In this document: piece after piece, positions 8,596 through 18,694 of the stretch
How the letters are laid out: each line of letters begins with the position of its first letter
How positions within the stretch are numbered: position 1 is the stretch's first letter
Source of the DNA: Fictibacillus barbaricus
GTDB taxonomy: Bacteria > Bacillota > Bacilli > Bacillales > Fictibacillaceae
Assembly: GCF_014635025.1 (NCBI RefSeq)
Contig: NZ_BMCE01000001.1
Location: 682,001 to 746,000 of the forward strand
Reading direction: 5' to 3'
Length of the DNA: 64,000 bases
Notes under the pieces: model-generated
The model's database searches: none
Told to the model about the DNA's origin: nothing
The model's input: only the letters and a program-made list of their open reading frames with translations
Program-made: the position numbers and the translations under genes

Positions 8596-9150
8596 ATGCA
8601 TTTTAACATTCGTGGAGAAAACATCGAGGTGACCGAAGCTATCCGAGCTTATGTGGAGAAAAAGGTGACGAAACTCACAAAATATTTTAACGAAACTCCG
8701 AATTCTGAAGTACACGTCAATTTAAAGGTGTATAACAATGAACAATCCATCGAGGTTACAATACCGATGAAGGGCCTTCTGCTTCGTGCAGAGGAACGTC
8801 ATTTGGATTTATACGCTGCGATTGATTTGGTGGTAGAGAAATTAGAGCGTCAAATTCGAAAGCATAAAACAAAAGTGAACCGCAAATTCAGAAGTGCTGA
8901 CAATTCCAAGCACATGTTTGCTAACGGTACAGAAGGCGTATCAACGGCACTGTTAGAAGAGGAAGATGACTTTGAGATTGTTCGTGAAAAGCGTTTCGAT
9001 CTTAAACCGATGGACACGGAGGAAGCTATTCTTCAAATGGGCTTACTTGGCCATAACTTTTTCGTCTATAACAATGCCGAAACTGGTGAGATGAACGTCG
9101 TGTACAGACGTAAAGACGGCAAATATGGATTGATTGCAGGAACTAACTAA
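8596..9150 (+). CDS. hpf: Ribosome hibernation-promoting factor, long form
   Basis: Long HPF (B. subtilis YvyD), 184 residues. It binds the 30S subunit in stationary phase or stress and, through its C-terminal domain, joins 70S ribosomes into inactive 100S dimers. The N-terminal S30AE/YfiA domain covers residues 1-105 and the dimerising C-terminal domain about 125-184 (RKRFDLKPMDTEEAILQMGLLGH in part). AAAGGAGG precedes the ATG. It is monocistronic, with a stress and stationary-phase promoter pair and its own terminator, and precedes secA at a distance as in other Bacillus genomes. Confidence 0.96.
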   Translation: MHFNIRGENIEVTEAIRAYVEKKVTKLTKYFNETPNSEVHVNLKVYNNEQSIEVTIPMKGLLLRAEERHLDLYAAIDLVVEKLERQIRKHKTKVNRKFRSADNSKHMFANGTEGVSTALLEEEDDFEIVREKRFDLKPMDTEEAILQMGLLGHNFFVYNNAETGEMNVVYRRKDGKYGLIAGTN

Positions 9151-9168
9151 TAACATAAAATGTATGGG

Positions 9169-9199
9169 CACACCCCAAGGTAAGGGGTGTGTTTTTTGT
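9169..9199 (+). terminator. Terminator of hpf
   Basis: CACACCCC pairs perfectly with GGGGTGTG around 7 nt, followed by six T. Confidence 0.9.
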
Positions 9200-9292
9200 T
9201 GTGCAAAACTTCTCTTTTTTACCAAGAAAGAGGAAATGCCTCTATTTTTAGCGAAAATGTACTCCGAAACGATTGATGAGGAGGGTTACGCT

Positions 9293-9775
9293 ATGAGAAA
9301 CGAAATCCTTTTAAAACAACTGGCTGCATTCCGGCATAATACACTTAGCTGCGTTGAAGGTTTGACGGAAGAGGAAGCGGATTTCATCCCGGAGGGCTTT
9401 AACAACAATATCCGTTGGAACTTAGGGCACATCTACCTGGATCAGTATGACTGGCTGTATCATAAAACACGCGAGGACAATCCGGCACCTAAACATTACC
9501 GCGAGCTTTTCGGTTATGGGACAATGCCTGAGAACTGGCAGCAGACACCTCCAACACTGGAAGAGCTCCGCAATCACCTGATGGAACAAGTGAAGGTGAT
9601 CGACCAGGAGTTCGGACATCGCCTTGATCAAGAACTGGATGAGCCCACTGAACTCGGAATGAGCACGTTTGCGGAAGTGCTTCCCCGGACGTTTTATCAT
9701 GAAGGGCTGCACATGGGGGCGATCCTGGCAATCCGAAAAGCCATTACTCTTCAAAACCAGAAACAGCTTAAATAG
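9293..9775 (+). CDS. DinB superfamily protein
   Basis: A 160-residue four-helix-bundle protein of the DinB/YfiT-like superfamily. These are putative metal-dependent enzymes, some of them thiol (bacillithiol) transferases. The expected metal ligands are visible: His in NLGHIYLDQYDWL and the H-x3-H pair in YHEGLHMGAILA. The ATG at 9293 has GAGGAGGG just upstream; a longer frame reaching back to 9134 would run into hpf and its terminator and is not credible. It is the first of five DinB genes in the window, and the only one outside the repeat-rich compartment. Confidence 0.85.
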   Translation: MRNEILLKQLAAFRHNTLSCVEGLTEEEADFIPEGFNNNIRWNLGHIYLDQYDWLYHKTREDNPAPKHYRELFGYGTMPENWQQTPPTLEELRNHLMEQVKVIDQEFGHRLDQELDEPTELGMSTFAEVLPRTFYHEGLHMGAILAIRKAITLQNQKQLK

Positions 9776-9784
9776 GTTAAAAGA

Positions 9785-9822
9785 AAAAGTGCAGACGCAG
9801 CTATACGTCTACACTTTTTTTG
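9785..9822. terminator. Bidirectional terminator between convergent genes
   Basis: AAAAGTGCAGACG pairs with CGTCTACACTTTT, with A- and T-tracts on either side. It serves the DinB gene and the minus-strand DHODH-like gene. Confidence 0.8.
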
Positions 9823-11674
9823 CTTCCATCATACGAGCTTTGCTGACTCGTACTCCTCCATTTAAATAAGAATACGAGTACACCAATCCGGTAATATAAA
9901 ATACAAATAACAGATAAGCAGGGGAAAGGTGGAAGTGGTTGTCATAACCGATCATAAAGTGTGTACCCACACCGGTAATAAATCCAGGTAAACCTCCAAT
10001 CGCAAGTGTCCACCAGACCCATTTTGCTCCTTCCCGGTACCCCCATAACGCAATCGTCAACAATAGGAATCCTTCCGAGATCAATGCACCGCCAAATCCG
10101 GCGCGGTCATGCGCGATCAACGGAATCAGCCTGTCATTGAACGCTGAGATCTGTTCAGGAGTGAGCGAAAAGAATAATAGATCTTCTTTAACAAAAACGC
10201 CGTTCATGCCGATGATGGAGATCACAATCCCCGCTGAAAAAAGGGACATGCCGGCGATCACAAACATGCTTTGCCCAAGCTGGCTTCTCTTCCAAGGGGC
10301 AGAATTATATGTGTTCACGCCTTTACTCCCGATTCTAAAATTCCTGGTTTGATAAAGTCCGTAGATAAAGAACGGAAAGATGATAAGGTAATAGAGAAAG
10401 TGCAGCTTATCAAAGTAACCGAATCCCATAAAATAAAAAATATTGAAAAAACCGAGTGCTGCGGCGATCACGTACGCTTTTCTCGCCCAATGTTCACTAA
10501 AACGGATGCCATGATAAGAGAGCTGCATGAACATAAAACCGGCTGAGATCATGACACCAGCTAAACAGATCCGATCATGAGACATAAAATGAAACAGGTT
10601 GTGGTCAAAGGCCATGATTTCTTCTTTTTGAATACCTAAAAAATGCTCATCATAGGGCAATAGAACTTCCGTCAAGCCGATCATTAAGGCAATGATTCCT
10701 GCGATAAAAACACCTAGTCCCATCATGAAAAATGATTTCCACCCAGCTGTCTGATCACGCGAAGCCTCCGTATGATTGCCATAAAGGTATCGTTCGTTTA
10801 TCCGTTTCGGAAGACCGGGTCCGGAGTAGACGAACCCGCTGTGAAGCTGAACAAGTGATGCACCACTTTGAAAAAGCTCCATCGCTTCGTTAGGCTCGTG
10901 AACACCACCTGATACAATGATTGGCAAATTAAACGGAAGGAGCTGCTGAATACCTTTTTTAAGATAAGGCATCTCTGACTTTCCAAGCTCAATCCCACCG
11001 TCTATCTCTATACCTTCCCGGATTAAGAAACCATCTGCAGCCAAAAGTCCAATCTCATCTGGTGTTAAGGAGTTAAGTCTATGGATGGTGAATTCTATAA
11101 AAAGAGGTTTTGCCGTAAGTCTTCGAATCTTATCCATATACCGAACCGCATCTTCCCCTATGATAAAGAAATCTGCTTGTTCATCCAGTCTTTGAACAAG
11201 CATCTGCCACTCGTTTTCTGTTTCTCCTTTTATCCCGATGCCGATGGGAATCTTTAGCTGAAGTGACTGAAGCTTCAATCGTGCCGCCTCAAGCCCCAGG
11301 TTGGCATGTAAATGGGGATACCACAATGTTTCATCCTCCGTTTTGCGCAGGATTGGTTTCTCCAACGAGCAGGGCTTGACCGAAATGGGTCCAACTTCTA
11401 TATATCCAAAGCCAAGGTTAGAAAAAGCGGTCGTTCCGTTTAATTTAGAATCTAATGCACCACTGATCCCAACAGGAGATGGAAAGGTGATACCTGCAAC
11501 ATCCTTTTTCAACTCTTCACTTGGCTGCATATGCCCAAAAAATTGAATGATTTTATCACCTATCGGAAGCTTTGCGAGGGTGTTCATCGTATACAAGGTA
11601 AGGTCGCGGCTCCATTCAGGTTTTATCCGAAACAGCAGCGGTTTAAAAAATGTATGATAGGACCAGTCTGGCAT
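9809..11674 (-). CDS. Dihydroorotate-dehydrogenase-like domain fused to a membrane domain
   Basis: A 621-residue two-part protein. Residues about 1-310 resemble class 2 dihydroorotate dehydrogenase (GFGYIEVGPISVKP, a PIIVSGGV phosphate-binding block, SLVQLHSGFVY). Residues about 320-610 form an eight-helix membrane domain made of two related halves, each with a D/N-x2-L-x3-HDR motif (HFMSHDRICLAG and LIAHDRAGFGG). The usual class 2 catalytic block NxSSPN and the later N(T/S)T block are not recognisable, so orotate synthesis is doubtful. The ATG at 11674 lies 8 nt after AAGGAG; a GTG at 11683 overlaps that site. Automatic annotation would probably call it PyrD. I regard it as a divergent, possibly redox, membrane protein of unknown role. 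Confidence 0.75.
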   Translation of the reverse strand: MPDWSYHTFFKPLLFRIKPEWSRDLTLYTMNTLAKLPIGDKIIQFFGHMQPSEELKKDVAGITFPSPVGISGALDSKLNGTTAFSNLGFGYIEVGPISVKPCSLEKPILRKTEDETLWYPHLHANLGLEAARLKLQSLQLKIPIGIGIKGETENEWQMLVQRLDEQADFFIIGEDAVRYMDKIRRLTAKPLFIEFTIHRLNSLTPDEIGLLAADGFLIREGIEIDGGIELGKSEMPYLKKGIQQLLPFNLPIIVSGGVHEPNEAMELFQSGASLVQLHSGFVYSGPGLPKRINERYLYGNHTEASRDQTAGWKSFFMMGLGVFIAGIIALMIGLTEVLLPYDEHFLGIQKEEIMAFDHNLFHFMSHDRICLAGVMISAGFMFMQLSYHGIRFSEHWARKAYVIAAALGFFNIFYFMGFGYFDKLHFLYYLIIFPFFIYGLYQTRNFRIGSKGVNTYNSAPWKRSQLGQSMFVIAGMSLFSAGIVISIIGMNGVFVKEDLLFFSLTPEQISAFNDRLIPLIAHDRAGFGGALISEGFLLLTIALWGYREGAKWVWWTLAIGGLPGFITGVGTHFMIGYDNHFHLSPAYLLFVFYITGLVYSYSYLNGGVRVSKARMMEAKKV

Positions 11675-11822
11675 AAGTGACACTCCTTTTTATGCCTTTT
11701 TTTATCAGTGTAACGTAAAAGATGGCTAGAATTTCAAATTATTTTTATAAATCTATATTTTGTGCGGCCGGAATAAGTTCTCCTAGCAGGATTTTGCACG
11801 AGGCAAGGTGAACTAGTGATAA

Positions 11823-11836
11823 AGAAAGCGCTTACA
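11823..11836 (+). promoter_or_regulatory. Likely CcpA cre site before the acyl-CoA ligase
   Basis: AGAAAGCGCTTACA differs from the consensus TGWAANCGNTNWCA only at the first base. It lies about 60 nt before the ligase start. Carbon catabolite control of fatty-acid use is inferred. Confidence 0.65.
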
Positions 11837-11894
11837 TCAATTGTATTTATCGTTTACATTAATAATTTTTATAATTAAAGGAGGAGTAGCAGTT

Positions 11895-13520
11895 ATGATG
11901 ATGAATGTGCCGTTTCGAGTTACAAGTATGCTGGAGCACGCAGAGCGTTATTTTGCTAAAAAAGAAGTAACGAGCCGCACGATGTCGGGGATTAGAAAGT
12001 TCAGTTACCGGGAGATCGGTGAGCGAACACGAAGGCTTTCAAGTGCGCTTAAGCGCCTAGGTGTTCAAAAAGGTGAGAGGATTGGAACGCTCGCATGGAA
12101 TCACCATCGGCATCTTGAGGCTTATTTTGCAATTCCTGGTGTTGAAGCTGTACTGCACACGATTAATATCCGACTTTCTCCTCAGCATATCGCATACATT
12201 ATCAATCATGCCGATGACCAGATTTTAATGATCGATCAGGACATTCTTCCTCTTGTAGAACATTTAAAAGACCATCTTCAAAACGTAAAAGCTTATATAT
12301 TAATGACGGATGAGGTGGAACTGCCACAGTCACCGCTTCAACCTCTTTATCATTACGAAAAACTTCTTGAAACGGGTGACCCGGCTTATGAGTTTCCGCA
12401 AAACGTGGATGAGAACGACCCCGTGGGAATGTGCTATACCTCTGCCACGACTGGAAATCCGAAGGGGGTAACGTACACACATAGATCAACGGTTCTGCAT
12501 TCTATGGCGCTAGGCCTAGCTGATGGCGGTGCTGTTTCGGAAAGCGATGTTTGTATGCCTGTTGTTCCGATGTTTCACGTAAACGCTTGGGGTCTTCCGT
12601 ATGCGGCAACGTGGTTCGGATCTAGCCAAGTGATGCCTGGACCTCAGTTTACGCCTAAACTTTTAGCTGAACTTATTGAGATGGAGAAGGTTACGGTAAC
12701 AGCCGGGGTTCCAACGATTTGGATGGGACTGCTGCGTGAATTGGATGAGAAAACTTACGAAACTTCAAGTCTTCGAGCGGTGTTATGCGGAGGATCAGCT
12801 GCACCAAAAGGAATGATCAGACAGTTCCAGGAAAAGCACAACATTCCTTTCATGCACGCGTACGGGATGACCGAAACGAGTCCGCTTGTTATCTCAACGA
12901 GACTCAAAACCTATCAAAGCGATTTGGATAATGAAGCAAAATTGGACTTCAAAGCAAAACAAGGCTATGTCGTGCAAGGAGTAGAAATGAAAGTTATTGG
13001 CGCGAACGGCGAAGTGAAATGGGACGGCAACGAGATGGGTGAGCTTCTTCTGCGTTCGAACTGGATCGCGGATGAATACTACAACGACGATCGAACGGAG
13101 GGAACGTTTGTTGATGGCTGGCTTCACACTGGTGATGTGGTGACGGTTGATGAAGAAGGCTTCGTAAAAATTGTGGATCGGACAAAGGATCTGATCAAGA
13201 GTGGGGGTGAATGGATATCGTCCGTAGATTTAGAGAATGCGATCATGGCTTACCCGGATGTATTTGAAGCTTCTGTTATCGCGGTTCCGCATCCGGAATG
13301 GCAGGAACGGCCGCTTGCATGTGTGGTTTTAAAGCCTGAGGCAAAAGGCAAAGTACCGAAAGAAGATATTATGGCGTACTTGCAGCCGCAATTCGCCAAG
13401 TGGTGGATTCCAGACGATATCGTGTTCATGGATGAAATTCCGAAAACATCAGTAGGAAAGTTTTTGAAACGGACGCTTCGCGATCAGCTGAAAGATCATT
13501 ATATGACACCGGCTACCTAA
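11895..13520 (+). CDS. Long- or medium-chain fatty-acid CoA ligase
   Basis: AMP-forming acyl-CoA synthetase of the ANL superfamily, 541 residues. It activates fatty acids to acyl-CoA through an acyl-adenylate. Motifs are complete: the P-loop YTSATTGNPKGVTYTH, the YGMTETSP block, GWLHTGDV and the C-terminal hinge and lysine region (DLIKSGGEWIS, KTSVGKFLKR). The layout resembles AlkK-type ligases. An ATG triplet begins at 11895, 10 nt after AAAGGAGG. A cre-like box upstream suggests catabolite repression. Single gene with its own terminator. Confidence 0.88.
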   Translation: MMMNVPFRVTSMLEHAERYFAKKEVTSRTMSGIRKFSYREIGERTRRLSSALKRLGVQKGERIGTLAWNHHRHLEAYFAIPGVEAVLHTINIRLSPQHIAYIINHADDQILMIDQDILPLVEHLKDHLQNVKAYILMTDEVELPQSPLQPLYHYEKLLETGDPAYEFPQNVDENDPVGMCYTSATTGNPKGVTYTHRSTVLHSMALGLADGGAVSESDVCMPVVPMFHVNAWGLPYAATWFGSSQVMPGPQFTPKLLAELIEMEKVTVTAGVPTIWMGLLRELDEKTYETSSLRAVLCGGSAAPKGMIRQFQEKHNIPFMHAYGMTETSPLVISTRLKTYQSDLDNEAKLDFKAKQGYVVQGVEMKVIGANGEVKWDGNEMGELLLRSNWIADEYYNDDRTEGTFVDGWLHTGDVVTVDEEGFVKIVDRTKDLIKSGGEWISSVDLENAIMAYPDVFEASVIAVPHPEWQERPLACVVLKPEAKGKVPKEDIMAYLQPQFAKWWIPDDIVFMDEIPKTSVGKFLKRTLRDQLKDHYMTPAT

Positions 13521-13528
13521 TAAAACAA

Positions 13529-13569
13529 AAAAAAGCACTGCCCTAATCTTTTGAGGGCAATGCTTTTAT
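13529..13569 (+). terminator. Terminator of the acyl-CoA ligase gene
   Basis: AAAAGCACTGCCCT pairs with AGGGCAATGCTTTT around a 9-nt loop. Confidence 0.8.
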
Positions 13570-13610
13570 ATATGGCACCGTTAAAGCGTTTAGTATGTTA
13601 TAATAAGGAC

Positions 13611-13685
13611 AACCTTTAATGCTTTAAATGATTTACTTTGCCTGTACCATGTCCCTGCTCAAATTTTTTGAGTGGGGTTTTTTTA
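13611..13685 (+). ncRNA. Candidate small RNA with own promoter and terminator
   Basis: An extended -10 box (TGTTATAAT, 13596-13604) is followed about 7 nt later by a stretch with no credible reading frame. It ends in a hairpin (CTCAA pairing with TTGAG, flanked by CCC and GGGG) and seven T at 13653-13685. The predicted transcript is about 75 nt. No family was recognised; no good -35 box is seen. Confidence 0.4.
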
Positions 13686-13686
13686 T
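13653..13686 (+). terminator. Terminator of the candidate small RNA
   Basis: CCCTGCTCAA, a short T-rich loop and TTGAGTGGGG, followed by seven T. It lies beyond the ligase terminator, so it seems to end a separate transcript. Confidence 0.75.
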
Positions 13687-13706
13687 TGAGTTTTTTATAT
13701 AAACAA

Positions 13707-13738
13707 TAAAAAAAACAGGCTCTAAAGAGAGCCTGTTA
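13707..13738 (-). terminator. Terminator of the second cold-shock gene
   Basis: On the minus strand AACAGGCTC pairs perfectly with GAGCCTGTT, followed by eight T, just after the csp stop. Confidence 0.9.
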
Positions 13739-13755
13739 ATATAATTTATTTAAAA

Positions 13756-13956
13756 TTATACTTTTTGAACGTTAGCAGCTTGAGCTCCACGAGCACCTTG
13801 CTCAACTTCAAATGTTACTTTTTGGCCTTCGTCTAAAGACTTGAAGCCATCAGTTTGGATTGAAGAGAAATGTACGAATACGTCATCTCCATTTTCGCGT
13901 TCGATAAATCCAAAACCTTTTTCTGCGTTAAACCATTTTACTGTACCTTGTTCCAT
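13756..13956 (-). CDS. Cold-shock protein (CspB/CspC type)
   Basis: A 66-residue single-domain cold-shock RNA chaperone. RNP1 (KGFGFIE) and RNP2 (VFVHFS) are intact. AGGAGG lies 8 nt before the ATG. Immediately upstream of that site a small hairpin (TGTGT, GGCA, ACACA) can form in the leader; csp leaders are often thermoresponsive, but this is only suggestive. Paralogue of the csp at 7872, from which it differs mainly in the C-terminal half. Confidence 0.93.
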   Translation of the reverse strand: MEQGTVKWFNAEKGFGFIERENGDDVFVHFSSIQTDGFKSLDEGQKVTFEVEQGARGAQAANVQKV

Positions 13957-14127
13957 TTTTGTTGCCTCCTAGTGTGTTGCCACACAATATATTACTATCC
14001 TTGCCCAAATCTATTCTCAAGAAGAAAAGTTATATCTCAAACTATCGATTACACCGAACAAAAATAATTCTATAATCATCATAACAGTAATCAGCAGATG
14101 TTGCAAATCGGCGTCTAAAAGAGACCC

Positions 14128-14724
14128 TTATCGTGCTCTCTGAAGCCATTCCCACGTTTCGGTAACTTCCCAATAGTCCGTTGCTTGCTTATAACCGTTT
14201 AAAGTAATGTCGAGATCATGGAAGATGCGGTGCACACCTTTTAACGGCTCAACACTCTTTGATTTCAGACTAGACTCAATCTTCGCAACAGCATTCTCTG
14301 TATCTTCCTTAAGAGGACCTGCTACATAAGGAAGAAGGTCTTTTTGGATGTCATTTGCAATCATTTCTAATTCTTTTGTATGAGTGCCAACTTTATAGTT
14401 CGACCATTGATCAAAGCCAAGCTCACCATTCCAATATTCATGCATAACATTTAGTCGCTTTTGTATTTCGGTTACAGGAACTTCGATGGTCGGTTTATAG
14501 ATTGGAGTACCGCTTGATTTTTCAGCCGCCAGCACTTCTTCGTTAGAAGGAGGATCAAAGTCAGATGCTAATTTAGTACCAAATACCGCATAATACCCCC
14601 ATGTACCAAAGCCCCCAATAAAAATGAAACTTAATACAAGGGTTAATATAATGGTTCTCCTGTTTTCACTGCGCCGCTGATCTTGTTTTGTGCTGCTTGT
14701 CCTGTCCAGATCTGTTTTCTCCAT
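14128..14724 (-). CDS. Hypothetical single-pass membrane protein
   Basis: A 198-residue protein: a basic, Arg-rich cytoplasmic N-terminus (1-23), one membrane helix (about 24-47) and an extracytoplasmic domain predicted to be helical and rich in charged residues. No known family was recognised. AGGAGG lies 6 nt before the ATG. Single gene between a csp gene and secA, transcribed against secA. The Trp-rich C-terminus (DYWEVTETWEWLQRAR) is distinctive. Confidence 0.75.
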   Translation of the reverse strand: MEKTDLDRTSSTKQDQRRSENRRTIILTLVLSFIFIGGFGTWGYYAVFGTKLASDFDPPSNEEVLAAEKSSGTPIYKPTIEVPVTEIQKRLNVMHEYWNGELGFDQWSNYKVGTHTKELEMIANDIQKDLLPYVAGPLKEDTENAVAKIESSLKSKSVEPLKGVHRIFHDLDITLNGYKQATDYWEVTETWEWLQRAR

Positions 14725-14936
14725 GCAGAACCTCCTGGTTATATCTTTTTATTATTTTACCAAAATTTAGGTACATTGTCTTGGCAAATTATTTAATTTT
14801 TCACACAAATAGAAAGTGATTTCGTGGCAGATGGTACAATTCATCATGAAAAGATTTGGGATTTCTTGTGGCTCGTTTCACAAACTGGTAGAATAGAAGT
14901 GGTATATAATTCTCGAGAACAGGGAGCGTTTATCGG

Positions 14937-17453
14937 ATGATTAGCATTTTGAAAAAGATTTTTCCAAGTTCCAATGATCGGACCTTAAATAGATATGAGA
15001 GAGTTGCTGAAAAAGTAGAAGCTTTAGCAGATGAGTATAAAGCGTTGAACGATGAAGCTTTAGCGAATAAGACGGCAGAATTTAAAAGCCGTATTGAAAA
15101 AGGGGAGTCACTTGACGACCTGTTGCCAGAAGCGTTTGCAACTGTGCGAGAAGCATCAGAACGTGTTTTGAGCATGCGCCATTACCCTGTACAGATCATG
15201 GGTGCTGTTGCGCTTCATGAAGGTAACATTGCAGAGATGAAAACAGGTGAAGGTAAAACGTTAGTTGCGACGATGCCTGTTTACTTGAATGCACTTGATG
15301 GGAAAGGTGCTCACGTTGTAACCGTCAACGAATATTTGGCTCGCCGTGACTCCGAGATCATGGGGCCGCTATACAACTTTTTAGGCTTAACGGTTGGACT
15401 GAACGTATCTGACCTTTCGAAAGAAGAAAAGCGTGAAGCATATGCTGCAGATATCACTTACGGAACGAACAACGAGTTCGGCTTCGACTATCTGCGTGAT
15501 AACATGGTTGTTTATAAAGAACAAATGGTTCAGCGCCGTAACTATGCGATCGTCGATGAAGTGGACTCTATTTTAATTGACGAAGCGCGTACACCGTTGA
15601 TCATTTCTGGTTCTGCACAGAAATCTACCCAGCTTTATCAGATGGCAAACATGTTTGTGCGCCAGCTAAAAAAAGACACGGATTATACAGTGGATGAAAA
15701 GACAAAGAACGTACAGCTTACTGAAGATGGAATCAACAGAGCTGAGCAGATGTTCTCTATTGATAACCTTTATGATTATCAGCATGTGACGCTTAACCAT
15801 CACATCAATCAGGCTTTAAAAGCGAACATCATCATGCAGCGTGATGTGGATTATGTTGTTCAAGATGGTGAGATTGTTATCGTTGACCCGTTCACAGGAC
15901 GTTTGATGGCTGGACGCCGTTACAGCGATGGTCTTCATCAAGCGATTGAAGCGAAGGAAGGTCTTGAGATCCAGCGTGAGAGCATGACGCTTGCGACGAT
16001 CACGTTCCAGAACTACTTCCGTATGTACAACAAGCTTGCTGGTATGACAGGTACAGCGAAAACCGAAGAAGAGGAATTCCGCAACATCTACAATATGGAT
16101 GTTATCGTGATTCCGACAAACCGTCCGATCGCCCGTGATGATAGGTCTGATCTTATCTATAAAACGATGCAGGGCAAGTTCAAGGCGATTGCTGAAGAAA
16201 TTGAAGAGCGTCATAAGACAGGACAGCCGATTCTTGTTGGTACGGTTGCCGTTGAAACATCTGAATTGCTTTCACAGCTTTTAACAAAGCGTAAAATTAA
16301 GCATAACGTGTTGAACGCGAAAAACCATGAACGTGAAGCTGAGATCATTGAAAATGCAGGTCAGCTTGGCATGGTCACGATTGCAACAAACATGGCCGGC
16401 CGTGGTACAGATATCAAGCTTGGCGAAGGTGTTCGTGAAGTTGGCGGTCTTCATATTCTAGGTACGGAACGTCATGAATCTCGCCGTATCGATAACCAGC
16501 TGCGTGGACGTGCAGGACGTCAAGGGGATCCAGGGTCTTCTCGTTTCTATATCTCGATGGAAGACGAATTGATGCGTCGATTCGGTTCTGATAACTTGAT
16601 GACGATGATGGAACGCCTCGGTATGGATGAAGATACGCCGATCGAATCCAAAATGGTTACAAAAGCGGTTGAATCTGCACAAAAACGTGTTGAGGGCTCT
16701 AACTTTGATGCGCGTAAACAATTACTTCAATATGACGATGTTATGCGCCAGCAGCGTGAGATCATCTACGCTCAGCGTCAGGATGTTTTAGATGCAGAGA
16801 ATTTGAGCGATATCGTTCTTCGCATGATCGATTCTACGATTGATCGTATCGTAACGGTTCATACGCCGGAAGCGGAAGTCCAAGAAGAGTGGAACACAAA
16901 AGAGATCGCTGATTATGTGAACGCGGTTATGTTCACTGAGCCTGTGTTCACGGAAAAAGATTTCTACGGACTTGATCGTGAAGAGATAATCGAGAAGATC
17001 CAAGCGAAAGTGCATGCTGCATTTGCTGAAAAAGAAACTCAACTGCCTCCAGAACAAATTGCAGAGTTCCAAAAAGCCGTTATCCTTCGTTCGGTTGACA
17101 GCAAGTGGATGGATCACATTGACCAGATGGAACAGCTTCGCCAAGGAATCCACCTTCGTGCGTATGGTCAAACCGATCCGCTGCGTGAATATCAGTTTGA
17201 AGGCTTCGAGATGTTTGAAGCGATGGTTGCTGCGATCGAAGAGGAAGTTACGACTTACATCCTAAAATCGCAGATCGAACAAAACATGCAGCGTGAACAA
17301 GTGGCTGAGGGTAAAGCCGTTGTTCCGAGCGATAAAGCAGAAGCATCAAAAAAGAAACCAGTTCGTAAAACGCAGGACATTAAGCGTAACGACCCTTGTC
17401 CGTGCGGAAGCGGCAAGAAATACAAGCAATGTCACGGAGCTGACCAGGAATAA
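14937..17453 (+). CDS. secA: Preprotein translocase ATPase SecA
   Basis: Motor ATPase that pushes unfolded preproteins through SecYEG. The 838 residues are standard for a Bacillus SecA1. Walker A ([11 protein letters not shown]) at residues 101-111, the DEAD-type block [12 protein letters not shown], the GRGTDIKLG and [10 protein letters not shown] motifs, and the C-terminal zinc tail [13 protein letters not shown] are all present. An AGGGAG site lies 11 nt before the ATG. Precedes prfB as in other Bacillaceae. Confidence 0.98.
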   Translation: MISILKKIFPSSNDRTLNRYERVAEKVEALADEYKALNDEALANKTAEFKSRIEKGESLDDLLPEAFATVREASERVLSMRHYPVQIMGAVALHEGNIAEMKTGEGKTLVATMPVYLNALDGKGAHVVTVNEYLARRDSEIMGPLYNFLGLTVGLNVSDLSKEEKREAYAADITYGTNNEFGFDYLRDNMVVYKEQMVQRRNYAIVDEVDSILIDEARTPLIISGSAQKSTQLYQMANMFVRQLKKDTDYTVDEKTKNVQLTEDGINRAEQMFSIDNLYDYQHVTLNHHINQALKANIIMQRDVDYVVQDGEIVIVDPFTGRLMAGRRYSDGLHQAIEAKEGLEIQRESMTLATITFQNYFRMYNKLAGMTGTAKTEEEEFRNIYNMDVIVIPTNRPIARDDRSDLIYKTMQGKFKAIAEEIEERHKTGQPILVGTVAVETSELLSQLLTKRKIKHNVLNAKNHEREAEIIENAGQLGMVTIATNMAGRGTDIKLGEGVREVGGLHILGTERHESRRIDNQLRGRAGRQGDPGSSRFYISMEDELMRRFGSDNLMTMMERLGMDEDTPIESKMVTKAVESAQKRVEGSNFDARKQLLQYDDVMRQQREIIYAQRQDVLDAENLSDIVLRMIDSTIDRIVTVHTPEAEVQEEWNTKEIADYVNAVMFTEPVFTEKDFYGLDREEIIEKIQAKVHAAFAEKETQLPPEQIAEFQKAVILRSVDSKWMDHIDQMEQLRQGIHLRAYGQTDPLREYQFEGFEMFEAMVAAIEEEVTTYILKSQIEQNMQREQVAEGKAVVPSDKAEASKKKPVRKTQDIKRNDPCPCGSGKKYKQCHGADQE

Positions 17454-17588
17454 TCTTAAGTTGCGTGCGTGAAGAGAGTCTCTTACAGGGCTCTCTTTGC
17501 ACTTGTAATCAGACGTAAACAAGGTTTATTTTAATAGGGTTTGGCATATTTTAAAAAGTGGAACAAAACAAGATGAGGTGCAGAGAAT

Positions 17589-18687
17589 ATGGATTTAGTA
17601 GAAGTAAAACAAGAACTTAACGTGATTGAGAAACGTATCAACGACTTTAGGGGGTCTCTTTGACCTCGATTCAAAGAAAGCACGAATCGCTGAACTAGAT
17701 GAACAGATGAGTGCACCGACGTTTTGGGATGACCAGAACGCAGCGCAAGTGGTTATTAATGAAGCGAACGGGTTAAAAGAGCAAGTAAACGAGTTTGAAG
17801 AACTGTCTTCATCTTATGAGGACTTGGAGATTGCGCATGAGCTTGTGAAAGAAGAAGCAGATGCAGATCTTCAGAAAGAGCTTGTTAAGGATTTGAAAGA
17901 TCTTATCGCAAAACTAAACGACTTCGAGCTTCAGCTTTTATTAAACGAACCGTACGATAAAAACAATGCGATCCTGGAGCTTCATCCAGGTGCGGGTGGT
18001 ACGGAATCCCAAGACTGGGCATCCATGCTGCTTCGTATGTACACTCGTTATGCGGAGCGCCAAGGCTACAAAGTGGAAACTTTGGATTATCTGCCTGGTG
18101 ATGAAGCTGGTGTAAAATCAGTAACTTTAAGCATTAAAGGCCATAACGCATACGGTTATTTAAAAGCGGAAAAAGGGGTTCACCGTCTCGTTCGTATTTC
18201 TCCGTTTGATTCGTCAGGCCGCCGTCATACATCATTCGTTTCTTGTGAAGTCATGCCGGAAATTACGGATGATACAGAGATCGAAATCCGTACAGAAGAT
18301 TTAAAGATCGATACGTATCGTGCATCAGGAGCGGGTGGTCAGCACGTTAACACGACGGATTCTGCCGTTCGTATTACACATACACCAACCAATACGATTG
18401 TATCGTGTCAAACAGAACGTTCGCAGATCAAAAACCGTGAACGTGCGATGAAGATGCTGATGGCAAAATTAGTACAACGCCGTTTGGAAGAGCAGCAGGC
18501 ACAACTTGCTGAAATTCGCGGTGAGCAAAAGGAAATCGGGTGGGGAAGCCAGATTCGTTCTTATGTTTTTCATCCGTATAGCCTTGTTAAGGACCACCGT
18601 ACAAATACAGAAGTTGGTAATGTACAGTCTGTTATGGATGGCGAAATCACGCCGTTCATTGATTCTTACTTGCGTTCAAAACTTTAG
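17589..18687 (+). CDS. prfB: Peptide chain release factor 2, programmed +1 frameshift
   Basis: RF2 terminates translation at UGA and UAA. The gene is read in two frames: codons 1-24 from ATG 17589 to CTT at 17658-17660, then an in-frame UGA at 17661 is bypassed by a +1 shift and reading resumes at GAC 17662. The classic signal is visible: AGGGGG, TCT, CTT TGA C. This autoregulates RF2 level. The main body shows the PxT/SPF-type anticodon-like region and the GGQ loop ([11 protein letters not shown]). Total length is about 366 residues. AGATGAGG lies upstream of the ATG. A weak GAGAG/CTCTC hairpin lies between secA and prfB. Confidence 0.96.
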
Positions 18688-18694
18688 GAAAAGA

